The position numbers were made by a program, and so were the translations under genes. The notes under the pieces are model-generated. The model was not told the origin of the DNA and ran no database searches. It worked only from the letters and a program-made list of their open reading frames with translations. Positions 36,137 through 44,271 of a DNA stretch of 64,000 bases are shown here, piece by piece (within the stretch, counting starts at the first letter, position 1; each line of letters opens with the position of its first letter). The DNA comes from Candidatus Saccharibacteria bacterium UBA1235. Its GTDB lineage: Bacteria > Patescibacteriota > Saccharimonadia > Saccharimonadales > Saccharimonadaceae. The stretch is from NCBI GenBank assembly GCA_002309075.1, contig DBWP01000014.1, positions 30,813 to 94,812 of the forward strand, in the 5' to 3' direction.

Positions 36137-36450
36137 AAGTTCAAAATCTCCATTGCGCGCGTTAAAATCTCTTTTTCTTCTTCCGTACAATCCGCCATTT
36201 TTAGTTTAAACAATTCAACCGTTTCTTCGTGCTTATAATCCAAAATTTCCAGAGAGCGAGCCGCCCCTTGAACCTTTTTTAAAACCCCTTTTTCCACTAA
36301 ATTATCAATATGCTCAGCTACCGCCGAAACACTAGAAAGCCCAAGCCCAGTTTGAATTTCTCGATACGAAGGCGAAAATCCACGCTCTTCCGTGAAGTCC
36401 TGAATATAGTTTAAAACCGCTAATTGTTTTTTCGTTAATTTAATAGCCAT
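36133..36450 (-). CDS. LexA-like HTH protein without the peptidase domain
   Basis: The 105-residue protein from ATG 36450 matches the LexA DNA-binding domain (LTKKQLAVLNYIQDFTEERG, SPSYREIQTGLGLSSVSAVA, HIDNLVEKGVLKK). The C-terminal 40 residues are acidic. The S24 self-cleaving domain is missing, so it cannot respond to RecA in the classic way. It is the first gene of a three-gene operon with two surface proteins, so it is probably a local regulator, perhaps of its own promoter. Confidence 0.85.
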   Translation of the reverse strand: MAIKLTKKQLAVLNYIQDFTEERGFSPSYREIQTGLGLSSVSAVAEHIDNLVEKGVLKKVQGAARSLEILDYKHEETVELFKLKMADCTEEEKEILTRAMEILNL

Positions 36451-36455
36451 TATGC

Positions 36456-36465
36456 TATAATTATA
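36456..36465. promoter_or_regulatory. Shared palindromic -10 for two divergent genes
   Basis: TATAATTATA reads as TATAAT on both strands. The LexA-like ATG lies 9 nt away on one side and the LCP ATG 8 nt away on the other, only 19 bases apart. Both transcripts should be leaderless and may compete for one polymerase site. Confidence 0.7.
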
Positions 36466-36469
36466 AATA

Positions 36470-38212
36470 ATGAAACCAAATAAATCAATCGACGGGCTTG
36501 CTACTCGCGACGCTAAAAATTCTGCGTCCAAAACTTTTGTTAAAAAAACACAAGATGAAATAAAAAATCATAAGAAAATTTCCGAAGAACATAAAAAAAT
36601 TTCAGAAAACACAAAAACGCAAAAAGCCACAAACGATCTTATTATTGAAGACTCCCTCGAAATCAAAGTCGAAGACGATTTATCTTCTGAAAGTTTCAAA
36701 AAAGTTTCCGACGACCACGAATCTATGCTTGTTGAGGACTTTCTTTCTCCAGTTGAAGCGTTAAATTTTGACGAAAAACCAGAAAAAGAAAAAGCGCCTG
36801 AAAAATCTGAAGAACCGAAAAAAGAAGAGAAAAAAGAAAAAAAGAAGGAAGAAAAGAAAGACAAAAAACCTCACAAAACTCGTAAGATCGTTTTAATTAC
36901 TATTTTAACTATTCTAATTCTACTTGGCGGCTTCGTTGTTTGGGGTATTTTCTGGGGAAACGATATTATTGCTAAGATTACTGGCGGACAAGGTAGCGTC
37001 TTTGACCTATTTACTTTCACTGAAGAAAATTATGAACCTTTAAAAACCGATGAAAACGGCCGTACTAATATCCTCGTTTTCGGAACTAGTGGCTACAATA
37101 TGGAAGGCGATGAAGGCAACGGCACTCACGCTGGTGCTCAGCTTACCGATTCCATTATGCTAATAAGCCTAAACCAAGAAACTGGCGATATTGCCATGCT
37201 TTCCCTTCCACGTGATCTAAAAGCCTCTCCGACTTGTACCGCAACCGGAAAAATTAACGAAGTTTATTGGTGCAACGGCGGCGGTGGTGACGCTTCCATG
37301 GAAGAAGAAGCGAAAGCCGCAAACGCCCTTATGACAGAAGTTGGATCCATCCTCGGTGTCGATTTTCAATATTATGTTCACCTAAACTGGGGTTCTCTTG
37401 TACAGATCGTTGATACACTCGGCGGTATCACAATTACCCTCGACGAAGATATTTTAGATTACTACTGGACTGGCGCTGTATTTGAAGCTGGAAAAGAATA
37501 TACTATCAATGGCGAACAGGCCCTTGGTCTTGCTCGTGCACGTCATGGTACAACCGGCGGCGATTTCTCTAGAGGATCTAGTCAGCAAAAAATCTTAATT
37601 GGTATTAAGAATAAAATTTTCGAGAAAAATCTTTCTATTCCTGAACTTTTGAGCCTCGCCTCAACGCTCGGCGATAATCTTCGCACTAATTTCAGCCTCC
37701 AGGAAATTAAAACCCTCGCGCATTTCTCTTCTGAATTTGATTTTGATAATATGCGCCAAATATCTCTTTATAATCCAGCTGAGAATATTTATTATATGAC
37801 TACTGGTACCATTAATGAAATCTCCTACGTTCTTCCTTCTGCTGGTGTTGGAAATTATAATGCGATTCAATTATACGTAAAAACCCAATTATCCAATGAT
37901 CCGCGTCTTTACGAGGATGCTAGTATTGTTGTCCTAAATGCCACCGACGAAGCTGGGCTTGCTGCTTCTGTTCGTGAGTCATTAGAAAACGAAGCTGGCT
38001 TTAAAGTCGCCGCGATTGACAACGCCTCAGCTGGAACTTATGACGGAAAATACAATATATATGTCCTAAACGATAAAGTTAAAGGAACTGTTGAGATGCT
38101 TGAAAAACATTTCGATACCACATCTATCCCTGGCTCTGACTTACCAGAAGGTATTACGAGGGATTATGATATCGTTGTAATCTTAGGACCAAGCCCAACA
38201 AACGAAGAATAA
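36470..38212 (+). CDS. LytR-CpsA-Psr (LCP) family glycan ligase
   Basis: The 580-residue protein has a highly charged cytoplasmic N-terminus of about 135 residues (Lys/Glu runs) and one membrane helix near residues 142-162. The LCP domain follows (TDSIMLISLNQETGDIAMLS, LPRDL, ALGLARARHG, RGSSQQKIL), then a LytR C-terminal domain (VVLNATDEAGLAASVRESL). LCP enzymes attach glycan polymers to peptidoglycan outside the membrane. The context of glycan export genes agrees. The charged cytoplasmic tail is unusually long. Confidence 0.92.
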   Translation: MKPNKSIDGLATRDAKNSASKTFVKKTQDEIKNHKKISEEHKKISENTKTQKATNDLIIEDSLEIKVEDDLSSESFKKVSDDHESMLVEDFLSPVEALNFDEKPEKEKAPEKSEEPKKEEKKEKKKEEKKDKKPHKTRKIVLITILTILILLGGFVVWGIFWGNDIIAKITGGQGSVFDLFTFTEENYEPLKTDENGRTNILVFGTSGYNMEGDEGNGTHAGAQLTDSIMLISLNQETGDIAMLSLPRDLKASPTCTATGKINEVYWCNGGGGDASMEEEAKAANALMTEVGSILGVDFQYYVHLNWGSLVQIVDTLGGITITLDEDILDYYWTGAVFEAGKEYTINGEQALGLARARHGTTGGDFSRGSSQQKILIGIKNKIFEKNLSIPELLSLASTLGDNLRTNFSLQEIKTLAHFSSEFDFDNMRQISLYNPAENIYYMTTGTINEISYVLPSAGVGNYNAIQLYVKTQLSNDPRLYEDASIVVLNATDEAGLAASVRESLENEAGFKVAAIDNASAGTYDGKYNIYVLNDKVKGTVEMLEKHFDTTSIPGSDLPEGITRDYDIVVILGPSPTNEE

Positions 38213-38242
38213 AAAAATCCCCCTTACGGGGGTTATTTTTTT
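38213..38242. terminator. Two-way terminator between LCP and jag
   Basis: AAAAAATCCCCC - TTAC - GGGGGTTATTTTTT has A and T runs on both sides and serves the convergent LCP and jag genes. Confidence 0.85.
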
Positions 38243-38697
38243 TAAATCTTACTCATTATCAACTTTCGCTCGCGGCCTTCACCTTCAGAATGTGTTTCAA
38301 TGTCCGAATAGTCTTGCGCCAACTTATGAACCACTCGACGATCCGCTGCGTTTAAATTAAGTTCCATCGGTTCACCGGTCTCTCTTACCTTTTGAATCCA
38401 GCCTTCCGCTTTTTCCGCAATACGATCCGCTCTCTGTCTTTTATAATTTGCAACGTCGACATTCACCCTAGTCACTTCCGCTTCACGAACCACAAGAGCC
38501 ATCGAAACAACATGTTGAAGCGCTCTTAAATTATCTGCGTTTCGCCCAATCAAAAGTGAATTAAGCGACGTAGATGGCACCGAAAGTTGAATCACGTCAT
38601 CATCAATTGTCGAATATACTGCCACATTAATCCCAAAAAAACTCAGTAGATCTTCTAGATATTTTGCCGCAAATCTAATTGATTCATCTTTATTCAT
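38242..38697 (-). CDS. jag: KH/R3H RNA-binding protein Jag (KhpB)
   Basis: The 151-residue protein has a KH-like domain (SLLIGRNADNLRALQHVVSM) and an R3H domain (NLNAADRRVVHKLAQDY, then HSEGEGRERKLIM). It lacks the N-terminal Jag domain seen in longer versions. KhpB-type proteins bind many small RNAs. It lies 3 bases after yidC, in the usual rpmH-rnpA-yidC-jag order. Confidence 0.92.
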   Translation of the reverse strand: MNKDESIRFAAKYLEDLLSFFGINVAVYSTIDDDVIQLSVPSTSLNSLLIGRNADNLRALQHVVSMALVVREAEVTRVNVDVANYKRQRADRIAEKAEGWIQKVRETGEPMELNLNAADRRVVHKLAQDYSDIETHSEGEGRERKLIMSKI

Positions 38698-38700
38698 TTA

Positions 38701-39813
38701 CTATCTCCTTTTCTTTTTAGTATCACTCGCGGAGATTCTAGTAATTTTCTTTCCTGTTTTTTTATTTTTCACCACCTCAGCTTCTTTAATATTTTTAAGC
38801 TCTTTTAAGATTGCTTTGTCAGTGTTATCATCCATTTCCTCACGCATCTTACTATAAATAACTTTTTGCTGGAAAATCGTAATCATATTTGACAAGAAGT
38901 AATAGAACGCCAACGCACCATGTAAATTCACCATAATAACGAACATCATTATCGGCATCATTTTGCCCATCTGTGCCGTCGACATACTAGAAATATCTGC
39001 GTCATCAATTTCTTTACCATTTTTCGCATCACGAATTAGGTCACGGAATTTTCGACTCTTTTCGGCCTTACCTGTTGGCATCTGCTGTTTAGTTGCAAAA
39101 TATTGCGCCACACTCGCTGCTATAGCAATCACAAGCATAAACACAGCCGACCAAGAAAATCTCGCCGGGCTTATCACATCACTCGCTCTTGCATCCATAT
39201 CAATCGCCCCAAACAATTTTGGATGAAAATCATACTCCGCCTTTTCATCAACCGGAATATTAGCATTATCAAGATCTTCTAGGTAAATTTTTTGCTTTTG
39301 TTCCAAATTCCATATTTCCGAACCTTCATACGCCACAATATCATACGCACGATTCATTAAATTATCTTGCGGAACCGGCGTCGCAATCACGCGAATTGCC
39401 ATAAAAATCGCAATAAAAATTGGGAACTGGATAAGAAGCGTCGCAATCGAAGCAAAAGGTTTTACATTATACCTTTTATAAAGATCCATTGTTTGTAGAG
39501 ATTCAAGCTGTTTATTCCCATTACAATTCTTTCGAATCTGCGTAAGCTCCGGTTGAAGTTTTCGCATTAAACGAGTCTGCTGTAATTGTTTCTTAGTTAA
39601 AGGTAACATTAAAATCTTTACTAGTATTGTAAAGATCACAATCGCAAGACCAAAATCATGTACAAAATTAAATATCACGAAAAGAATATTTACGATCGGA
39701 CGCACAATTATAATATCAATAAAATTAAATAATCCCCCCGCCATAATCGATCCGACAATAAACAATAATATAATCCCCCACGTAATAGTTTTTTTCACAC
39801 TCCAATTTTTCAT
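38701..39813 (-). CDS. yidC: Membrane protein insertase YidC
   Basis: The 370-residue protein has a first membrane helix, then the YidC/Oxa1 core (FVHDFGLAIVIFTILVKILM, LPLTKKQLQQTRLMRKLQPE, FPIFIAIFMAIRVIA). Four or five helices end with MFVIMVNLHGALAFYYFLSN. The C-terminus is Lys-rich, as in ribosome-binding forms. The start overlaps the rnpA stop. Confidence 0.95.
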   Translation of the reverse strand: MKNWSVKKTITWGIILLFIVGSIMAGGLFNFIDIIIVRPIVNILFVIFNFVHDFGLAIVIFTILVKILMLPLTKKQLQQTRLMRKLQPELTQIRKNCNGNKQLESLQTMDLYKRYNVKPFASIATLLIQFPIFIAIFMAIRVIATPVPQDNLMNRAYDIVAYEGSEIWNLEQKQKIYLEDLDNANIPVDEKAEYDFHPKLFGAIDMDARASDVISPARFSWSAVFMLVIAIAASVAQYFATKQQMPTGKAEKSRKFRDLIRDAKNGKEIDDADISSMSTAQMGKMMPIMMFVIMVNLHGALAFYYFLSNMITIFQQKVIYSKMREEMDDNTDKAILKELKNIKEAEVVKNKKTGKKITRISASDTKKKRR

Positions 39814-40166
39814 TATTTTTTATTATAGCATATCTTAGATTCGTTGACTAGCTTACCTAACATTTTTTCCAACTCGGAATACGGCATTGTCATTATCTCT
39901 TTTGAAAAAATCACAAAAATATAATCTGTCTCTTTTGGTAAGTATTCAAAATTTCTACGAATTACCTCATAAACTCGTCGCCTAATCCTATTCCGGCCCA
40001 CCGCGGTTTTTTCTACTTTTTTAGATACCACCACCGCCACGCGAGTAAACTTTCTTTCATTCGGCACAAAAACCAAAGAAGCTTCTTTACTCCTAACAGT
40101 CTTCCCTTTCTGATAAACATATCTCACTCCGCCACGCGAGTGAAACCGGTATTTTTTATTTAACAT
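39813..40166 (-). CDS. rnpA: Ribonuclease P protein component
   Basis: The 117-residue protein has the RnpA motifs YRFHSRGGVRYVYQKGKTVR, VVVSKKVEKTAVGRNRIRRR and VYEVIRR. It helps RNase P RNA mature tRNA 5' ends. TATACT lies a short distance before the ATG, after the rpmH terminator, so it may have its own nearly leaderless transcript. Confidence 0.95.
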   Translation of the reverse strand: MLNKKYRFHSRGGVRYVYQKGKTVRSKEASLVFVPNERKFTRVAVVVSKKVEKTAVGRNRIRRRVYEVIRRNFEYLPKETDYIFVIFSKEIMTMPYSELEKMLGKLVNESKICYNKK

Positions 40167-40188
40167 AATATAATATATAGTATACCAT

Positions 40189-40216
40189 AAAAAATCCCCC
40201 TTACGGGGGTTATTTT
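40189..40216 (-). terminator. Terminator between rpmH and rnpA
   Basis: On the minus strand AAAATAACCCCC - GTAA - GGGGGATTTTTT directly follows the rpmH stop. It could cap rpmH expression high while allowing limited readthrough. Confidence 0.8.
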
Positions 40217-40352
40217 ATGCTGCAAGTCTTGCGCGTCCCTTCAAGCGACGACGTGCTAATACTTTTTTACCATTAGAGGTTGCATTCCTCTTCATGAAGC
40301 CATGTTCAGCTTTACGCTGACGCTTATGTGGCTGATAAGTCCTTTTTGGCAT
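40215..40352 (-). CDS. rpmH: Ribosomal protein L34
   Basis: This 45-residue frame reads [20 protein letters not shown], then [20 protein letters not shown] and a short ARLAA end, an almost textbook L34. It lies directly before rnpA on the origin side. The start is followed upstream by the DnaA-box region. Confidence 0.97.
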   Translation of the reverse strand: MPKRTYQPHKRQRKAEHGFMKRNATSNGKKVLARRRLKGRARLAA

Positions 40353-40404
40353 ATTATTCCTTAATCTTTAATTTATTTCAAATACTTGTTATAGTATAGC
40401 GCAC

Positions 40405-40532
40405 TTTTCCACATTTTTCAAGATTTTTTCCACAGCTTTATATCGGATAAAACTTTTTTGTGGAAATTTTCACCCCTATTCCAAAAAATACATATTATAA
40501 AACATTATTTTCACCTAAAAACCTGTGGAAAA
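40405..40532. promoter_or_regulatory. DnaA-box cluster upstream of dnaA
   Basis: TTTTCCACA occurs at 40405-40413 and 40426-40434. TGTGGAAAT lies at 40459-40467 and TGTGGAAAA at 40524-40532. Three of the four match TTWTNCACA on one strand. This is the usual place for DnaA autoregulation or part of a split origin. Confidence 0.75.
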
Positions 40533-40577
40533 CTTTCTAAATTCATGGTATACTACTTAACAGTAAGGAGGTTAAAA

Positions 40578-41936
40578 GTGTACAACGTCTGGAAAAATGT
40601 TTTAGCTGAAGTAGAGCAAAAGGTTTCTGCAGCTAATTTCTCCACCTGGTTCCAGGACACTTCTCTTATTTCTACTGAAAACGGATCGATTATTGTAGGG
40701 GTTAAAAATTCTTTCTACGTTAAACAACTCCGATCTAAATTTATAGATATTATTACTGATTCTTTAATTAAAAACGGCATTGAAGTTAAAAATATTGATT
40801 TTGAAGTACAATCCACTAATAAATCAAAAGTGCGCCCTCGTGAAGTTACACCATTCCCTGATTCTATAAAATCTCATACTAAATCTATTAAAAAAACTTT
40901 TGAGAGTAAAAGTAATAATAATGGATTAAATTCAAAATATACTCTAGATAGTTTTGTTATTGGCTCAAATAACGACGTAGCTGTCGCTGCTGCTAAAAGT
41001 ATTATTTCTTCTCCAGGAACTCGCTGTAACCCATTTTTCCTTTATGGTGGGCCAGGCCTTGGTAAAACTCACCTTGTTCAAGCTATTGGTAATGAGCTCG
41101 TAAAAAACAATCCAGATTATAAAATTCTTTATACTCCGGTTTCTCAATTTTATTCAGACTTCATTGATGCAATCCAAAACGGTAAAGGAAAAGATTTTAA
41201 TCGTAAGTTTGAAAAATTAGATTGTCTTATTATTGATGATTTTCAATTTATTGTTGGTAAGGAAAAATCTCAAGAAGAATTCTTTAATATCTTCAATAAC
41301 CTCTACCAACTCAATAAACAAATCATCGTAACCTCAGATCGACTCCCTTCCCAAATTAAAACTGTAGACGAAAGACTTGCTTCTCGTTTAACTATGGGCG
41401 GAGCATTCGATCTTCAACTTCCGAAATTCGAAGATAAATGCGCAATTCTCCGCGCTAAAGCCGAACTTATTGGTGCCGAAATCGAACCAGAAGCTATTGA
41501 ATATATCGCTGAAAACGTCAACACTAATATTCGTGACCTTGAGGGCGAATTTTCTACTATTCTTTTAATGTCAGAAGTTCGCGGATTAACTCCTTTAGAG
41601 CTTATCCAAAACGGCTCTGCTAATATTAATCATATTAGAAAACCTCGTTTAATCCCTAGTAAACAAATCGTGGAGAAAGTTGCTAAATATTATGATCTCC
41701 CAGTTAAGGAAATGTGTAGTAAATCCCGTGTCGCCCATATAAAAACTGCTCGTCAAGTCGCAATGTATATTTTGAGTAAAGAATTATCTTTAAGCACCAC
41801 AAAGATCGCTAATGAAGTTGGCGTAAAAGATCATACCACCGTCATGCATGGAATCAAAAAAATCGAATCCGATCTCAAACTTAATTTTACTCTTCGCGAT
41901 CAAATTGAAGAAATAAAGGAGAAAATTTATGGATAA
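40578..41936 (+). CDS. dnaA: Chromosomal replication initiator DnaA
   Basis: The protein is 452 residues from GTG 40578, chosen for the AAGGAGG site 8 nt upstream; the open frame extends further up but through the DnaA boxes. It has domain I (VWKNVLAEVEQKVSAANFST), Walker A YGGPGLGKTHLVQA, Walker B CLIIDDFQF, and the domain IV signature VGVKDHTTVMHGIKKIE. It opens the origin DNA. TATACT upstream is the likely -10. Confidence 0.97.
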   Translation: MYNVWKNVLAEVEQKVSAANFSTWFQDTSLISTENGSIIVGVKNSFYVKQLRSKFIDIITDSLIKNGIEVKNIDFEVQSTNKSKVRPREVTPFPDSIKSHTKSIKKTFESKSNNNGLNSKYTLDSFVIGSNNDVAVAAAKSIISSPGTRCNPFFLYGGPGLGKTHLVQAIGNELVKNNPDYKILYTPVSQFYSDFIDAIQNGKGKDFNRKFEKLDCLIIDDFQFIVGKEKSQEEFFNIFNNLYQLNKQIIVTSDRLPSQIKTVDERLASRLTMGGAFDLQLPKFEDKCAILRAKAELIGAEIEPEAIEYIAENVNTNIRDLEGEFSTILLMSEVRGLTPLELIQNGSANINHIRKPRLIPSKQIVEKVAKYYDLPVKEMCSKSRVAHIKTARQVAMYILSKELSLSTTKIANEVGVKDHTTVMHGIKKIESDLKLNFTLRDQIEEIKEKIYG

Positions 41937-42172
41937 TGTGGAAATTATGTGTAAATCTACGTTTAAACCTATGTGTATTTTTTCGGAATTTCTTTGTGTA
42001 AAACATAAAAAATCATTTTTCTATGTGGATTTCAAAGCTTTCCCACTATCTTTTCCACTTTTACTCACAGACTTTTTAACACCCCTCCTACCCCTTAAAA
42101 ATTATATACTTTTCCACTTTTTCACAGACCCTACTATTACTATTATTAATAAATTAGAAGAAAGGAAATAAA
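41937..42172 (+). other. Candidate oriC between dnaA and dnaN
   Basis: This AT-rich gap holds at least six DnaA-box-like sites (TGTGGAAAT, TGTGTAAAT, TGTGTAAAA, TGTGGATTT, TACTCACAG, TTTTTCACA). The last box (42118-42126) is followed by GACC and then six repeated triplets CTA CTA TTA CTA TTA TTA (42131-42148). On the other strand these read 3'-GAT-GAT-AAT-GAT-AAT-AAT. That is the box plus DnaA-trio layout of the bacterial basal unwinding system, so the duplex probably opens here. Confidence 0.8.
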
Positions 42173-43273
42173 ATGGAAATAGAAGTAACACAAGACAAAC
42201 TTAGTAAAGCTCTAAATAACGTTAGTCGTATCGCAATCGGTAAAGTAACCTTACCAGTATTAAATAATGTATTAATTAGAGTTGATAATAATAAAGTATC
42301 TTTAGTTACTACCAATCTAGATATGGCAGTTATTGATTTTCTACCAGTTTCAGATTCCAAAAACGGAACTGTAACTGTACCCGCTAAACTTCTAGCGGAA
42401 TTTGTCTCTAACCTTCCAAAAGGTGAAAAAATTAAAATTTCAGCTAAAGATGCGAAAGTTACTATTTCTACAGGAAAATATAAATCAGTTATTAATGGTT
42501 CGCCATCTGATGATTTTCCAGAATTACCAGAAATCAATGAGAAGGAAGCGGTAGTCTTTAAAATGGGGATCGATGAATTTAAGGATGGTATTTCAAGTGT
42601 TGCTATCGCTAGCTCAAATGATTTGACTCGCCCAGCCCTTACAGGTATTTATTTTAATACAGATAATAAAACTCTTTGTATTGCTGCTACTGATGGATAT
42701 CGTCTAGCTGAGAAAAAATTAATCAAAAATGTTGAAAGTGAAATTAATGTTATTGTACCAACTTCTTCCATGCAAGAAGTTCTTCGTGCTATTAATGAGG
42801 ATATGGAAGAAATCGAAATTTCATTTAATAATGATTTAGTACGATTTCGTTTGGGTGAAGTTGAGATAATTTCTAAATTGATTGACGCTAGTTTTCCGGA
42901 TTATCGCCGATTAATTCCGAAAGACAATGATATTACTGTAGAGTTAGATCGGGAAGAATTGATTCGTGTAACGAGGTTAGCGGCCTTATTTGCTAAGAGT
43001 GTTAATGGGTCTATTACTTGTGAATCTAAAAAACCAAACACTTTTAGCGTAAAATCAATAGCTAATGAACTTGGTGAGAATGATTCTTCAATTGAAACAG
43101 AAGTAGATGTTGAAGGAAAAATTAGACTTAATTCCCGCTTTTTAATTGATGCATTAAATGCCCTAAATGATAAAACTATTACTTTTAACTTTTCTAGTCG
43201 TATAGCCCCAGTGATTCTTCGTAACAAAAAGAATCAAGATTATACACATATCGTAATGCCATTAAACTCATGA
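42173..43273 (+). CDS. dnaN: DNA polymerase III sliding clamp
   Basis: The 366-residue protein shows the three-domain clamp (LSKALNNVSRIAIGKVTLPV, PSDDFPELPE, SSNDLTRPALTGIYF, FPDYRRLIPKDNDI, and a C-terminal HIVMPLNS). The clamp holds the polymerase on DNA and binds many repair proteins. AAAGGAA precedes the start. It overlaps recF by 4 bases. Confidence 0.96.
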   Translation: MEIEVTQDKLSKALNNVSRIAIGKVTLPVLNNVLIRVDNNKVSLVTTNLDMAVIDFLPVSDSKNGTVTVPAKLLAEFVSNLPKGEKIKISAKDAKVTISTGKYKSVINGSPSDDFPELPEINEKEAVVFKMGIDEFKDGISSVAIASSNDLTRPALTGIYFNTDNKTLCIAATDGYRLAEKKLIKNVESEINVIVPTSSMQEVLRAINEDMEEIEISFNNDLVRFRLGEVEIISKLIDASFPDYRRLIPKDNDITVELDREELIRVTRLAALFAKSVNGSITCESKKPNTFSVKSIANELGENDSSIETEVDVEGKIRLNSRFLIDALNALNDKTITFNFSSRIAPVILRNKKNQDYTHIVMPLNS

Positions 43274-44271
43274 TAATAAAATCAATCTCCCTCACTAATT
43301 TTAGAAATCACGACACCTATCGTTTAGATTGTAATAAAGATACTACTTTAATTTTAGGCGAGAATGGATGTGGTAAAACTTCCGTACTTGAGGCGATCTG
43401 TATTTTAACTCGTGGAAAAAGTTTTCGCGCCACTGATCCAGATATCATAAAACGTGGAAAATCTTTTTATCGTATAGAATTAGAATATAATAATGGCGAA
43501 ACTCGGATTGCAACCTATGATAATAAAACTAAAACTTTTATTTGTTTTAATAAGAAATCTCGTCGTTTACCAATAAAAGCTAGGTATCCAGTTGTTTTAT
43601 TTTTACCATCAGATTTAAATCTTGTAAGTGGTTCACCTTCTCGTCATCGTGATTATTTTGATCATATTTTCTCTGAATTAAATAATGAATATAACGAAAG
43701 CTTATCAAAATATGAAAAAGCCCTACACCAAAGAAATGAGCTTTTAAAAACAGATCAACCGTCTAAAGATTCGTTATTTTCTTGGAATCTTTTGCTCGCA
43801 AGATATGGTACTATTTTAAACAAAAAACGTTACGAATTAATAGAATTAATTAATCAAAACCTAAATTCAGTCTATCATTCTATTGCCGAAAACAATGATA
43901 TTATTTCCCTTTCGTATAAAACTGAATTAAAAAATATTTCCGAATCGGAATATTTAAAAGCTCTCGAGCAAAATCTCACAAAAGATTTATATCTTGGACA
44001 CACTTCTTTCGGTATCCATCGCGATGATTTCGAATTTATTTTTAATGGAAAAATAGCAAATGGTTCAGCTTCAAGGGGCGAAACCCGTTCTTTAATTCTT
44101 GCTTTGAAATTTGTTGAAGCTAAAATTTTTGAAGAAAAACTCGGTAAAAAACCAATTATTTTGTTAGATGATGTTTTTTCGGAGCTAGATAATCCTCGCC
44201 GAAAATGTCTCATTGATAATTTTAAAGATAATCAAGTTATTATAACCAGCGTAGAAGAAGTTACTTACTAG
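43270..44271 (+). CDS. recF: DNA repair protein RecF
   Basis: The 333-residue protein has Walker A ILGENGCGKTSVLEAI, the signature region NGSASRGETRSLILALKF and Walker B PIILLDDVFSELD. It is slightly shorter than the usual 360. RecF loads RecA at gaps. It is translationally coupled to dnaN (ATGA). Its 3' end overlaps the convergent large membrane gene by 11 bases. Confidence 0.93.
   Translation: MIIKSISLTNFRNHDTYRLDCNKDTTLILGENGCGKTSVLEAICILTRGKSFRATDPDIIKRGKSFYRIELEYNNGETRIATYDNKTKTFICFNKKSRRLPIKARYPVVLFLPSDLNLVSGSPSRHRDYFDHIFSELNNEYNESLSKYEKALHQRNELLKTDQPSKDSLFSWNLLLARYGTILNKKRYELIELINQNLNSVYHSIAENNDIISLSYKTELKNISESEYLKALEQNLTKDLYLGHTSFGIHRDDFEFIFNGKIANGSASRGETRSLILALKFVEAKIFEEKLGKKPIILLDDVFSELDNPRRKCLIDNFKDNQVIITSVEEVTY

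Noticed and set aside
40458..40577. Longer DnaA starting at 40458
   Set aside because: The extension is read through DnaA boxes, and the GTG at 40578 has a strong AAGGAGG site and gives the expected domain I start.
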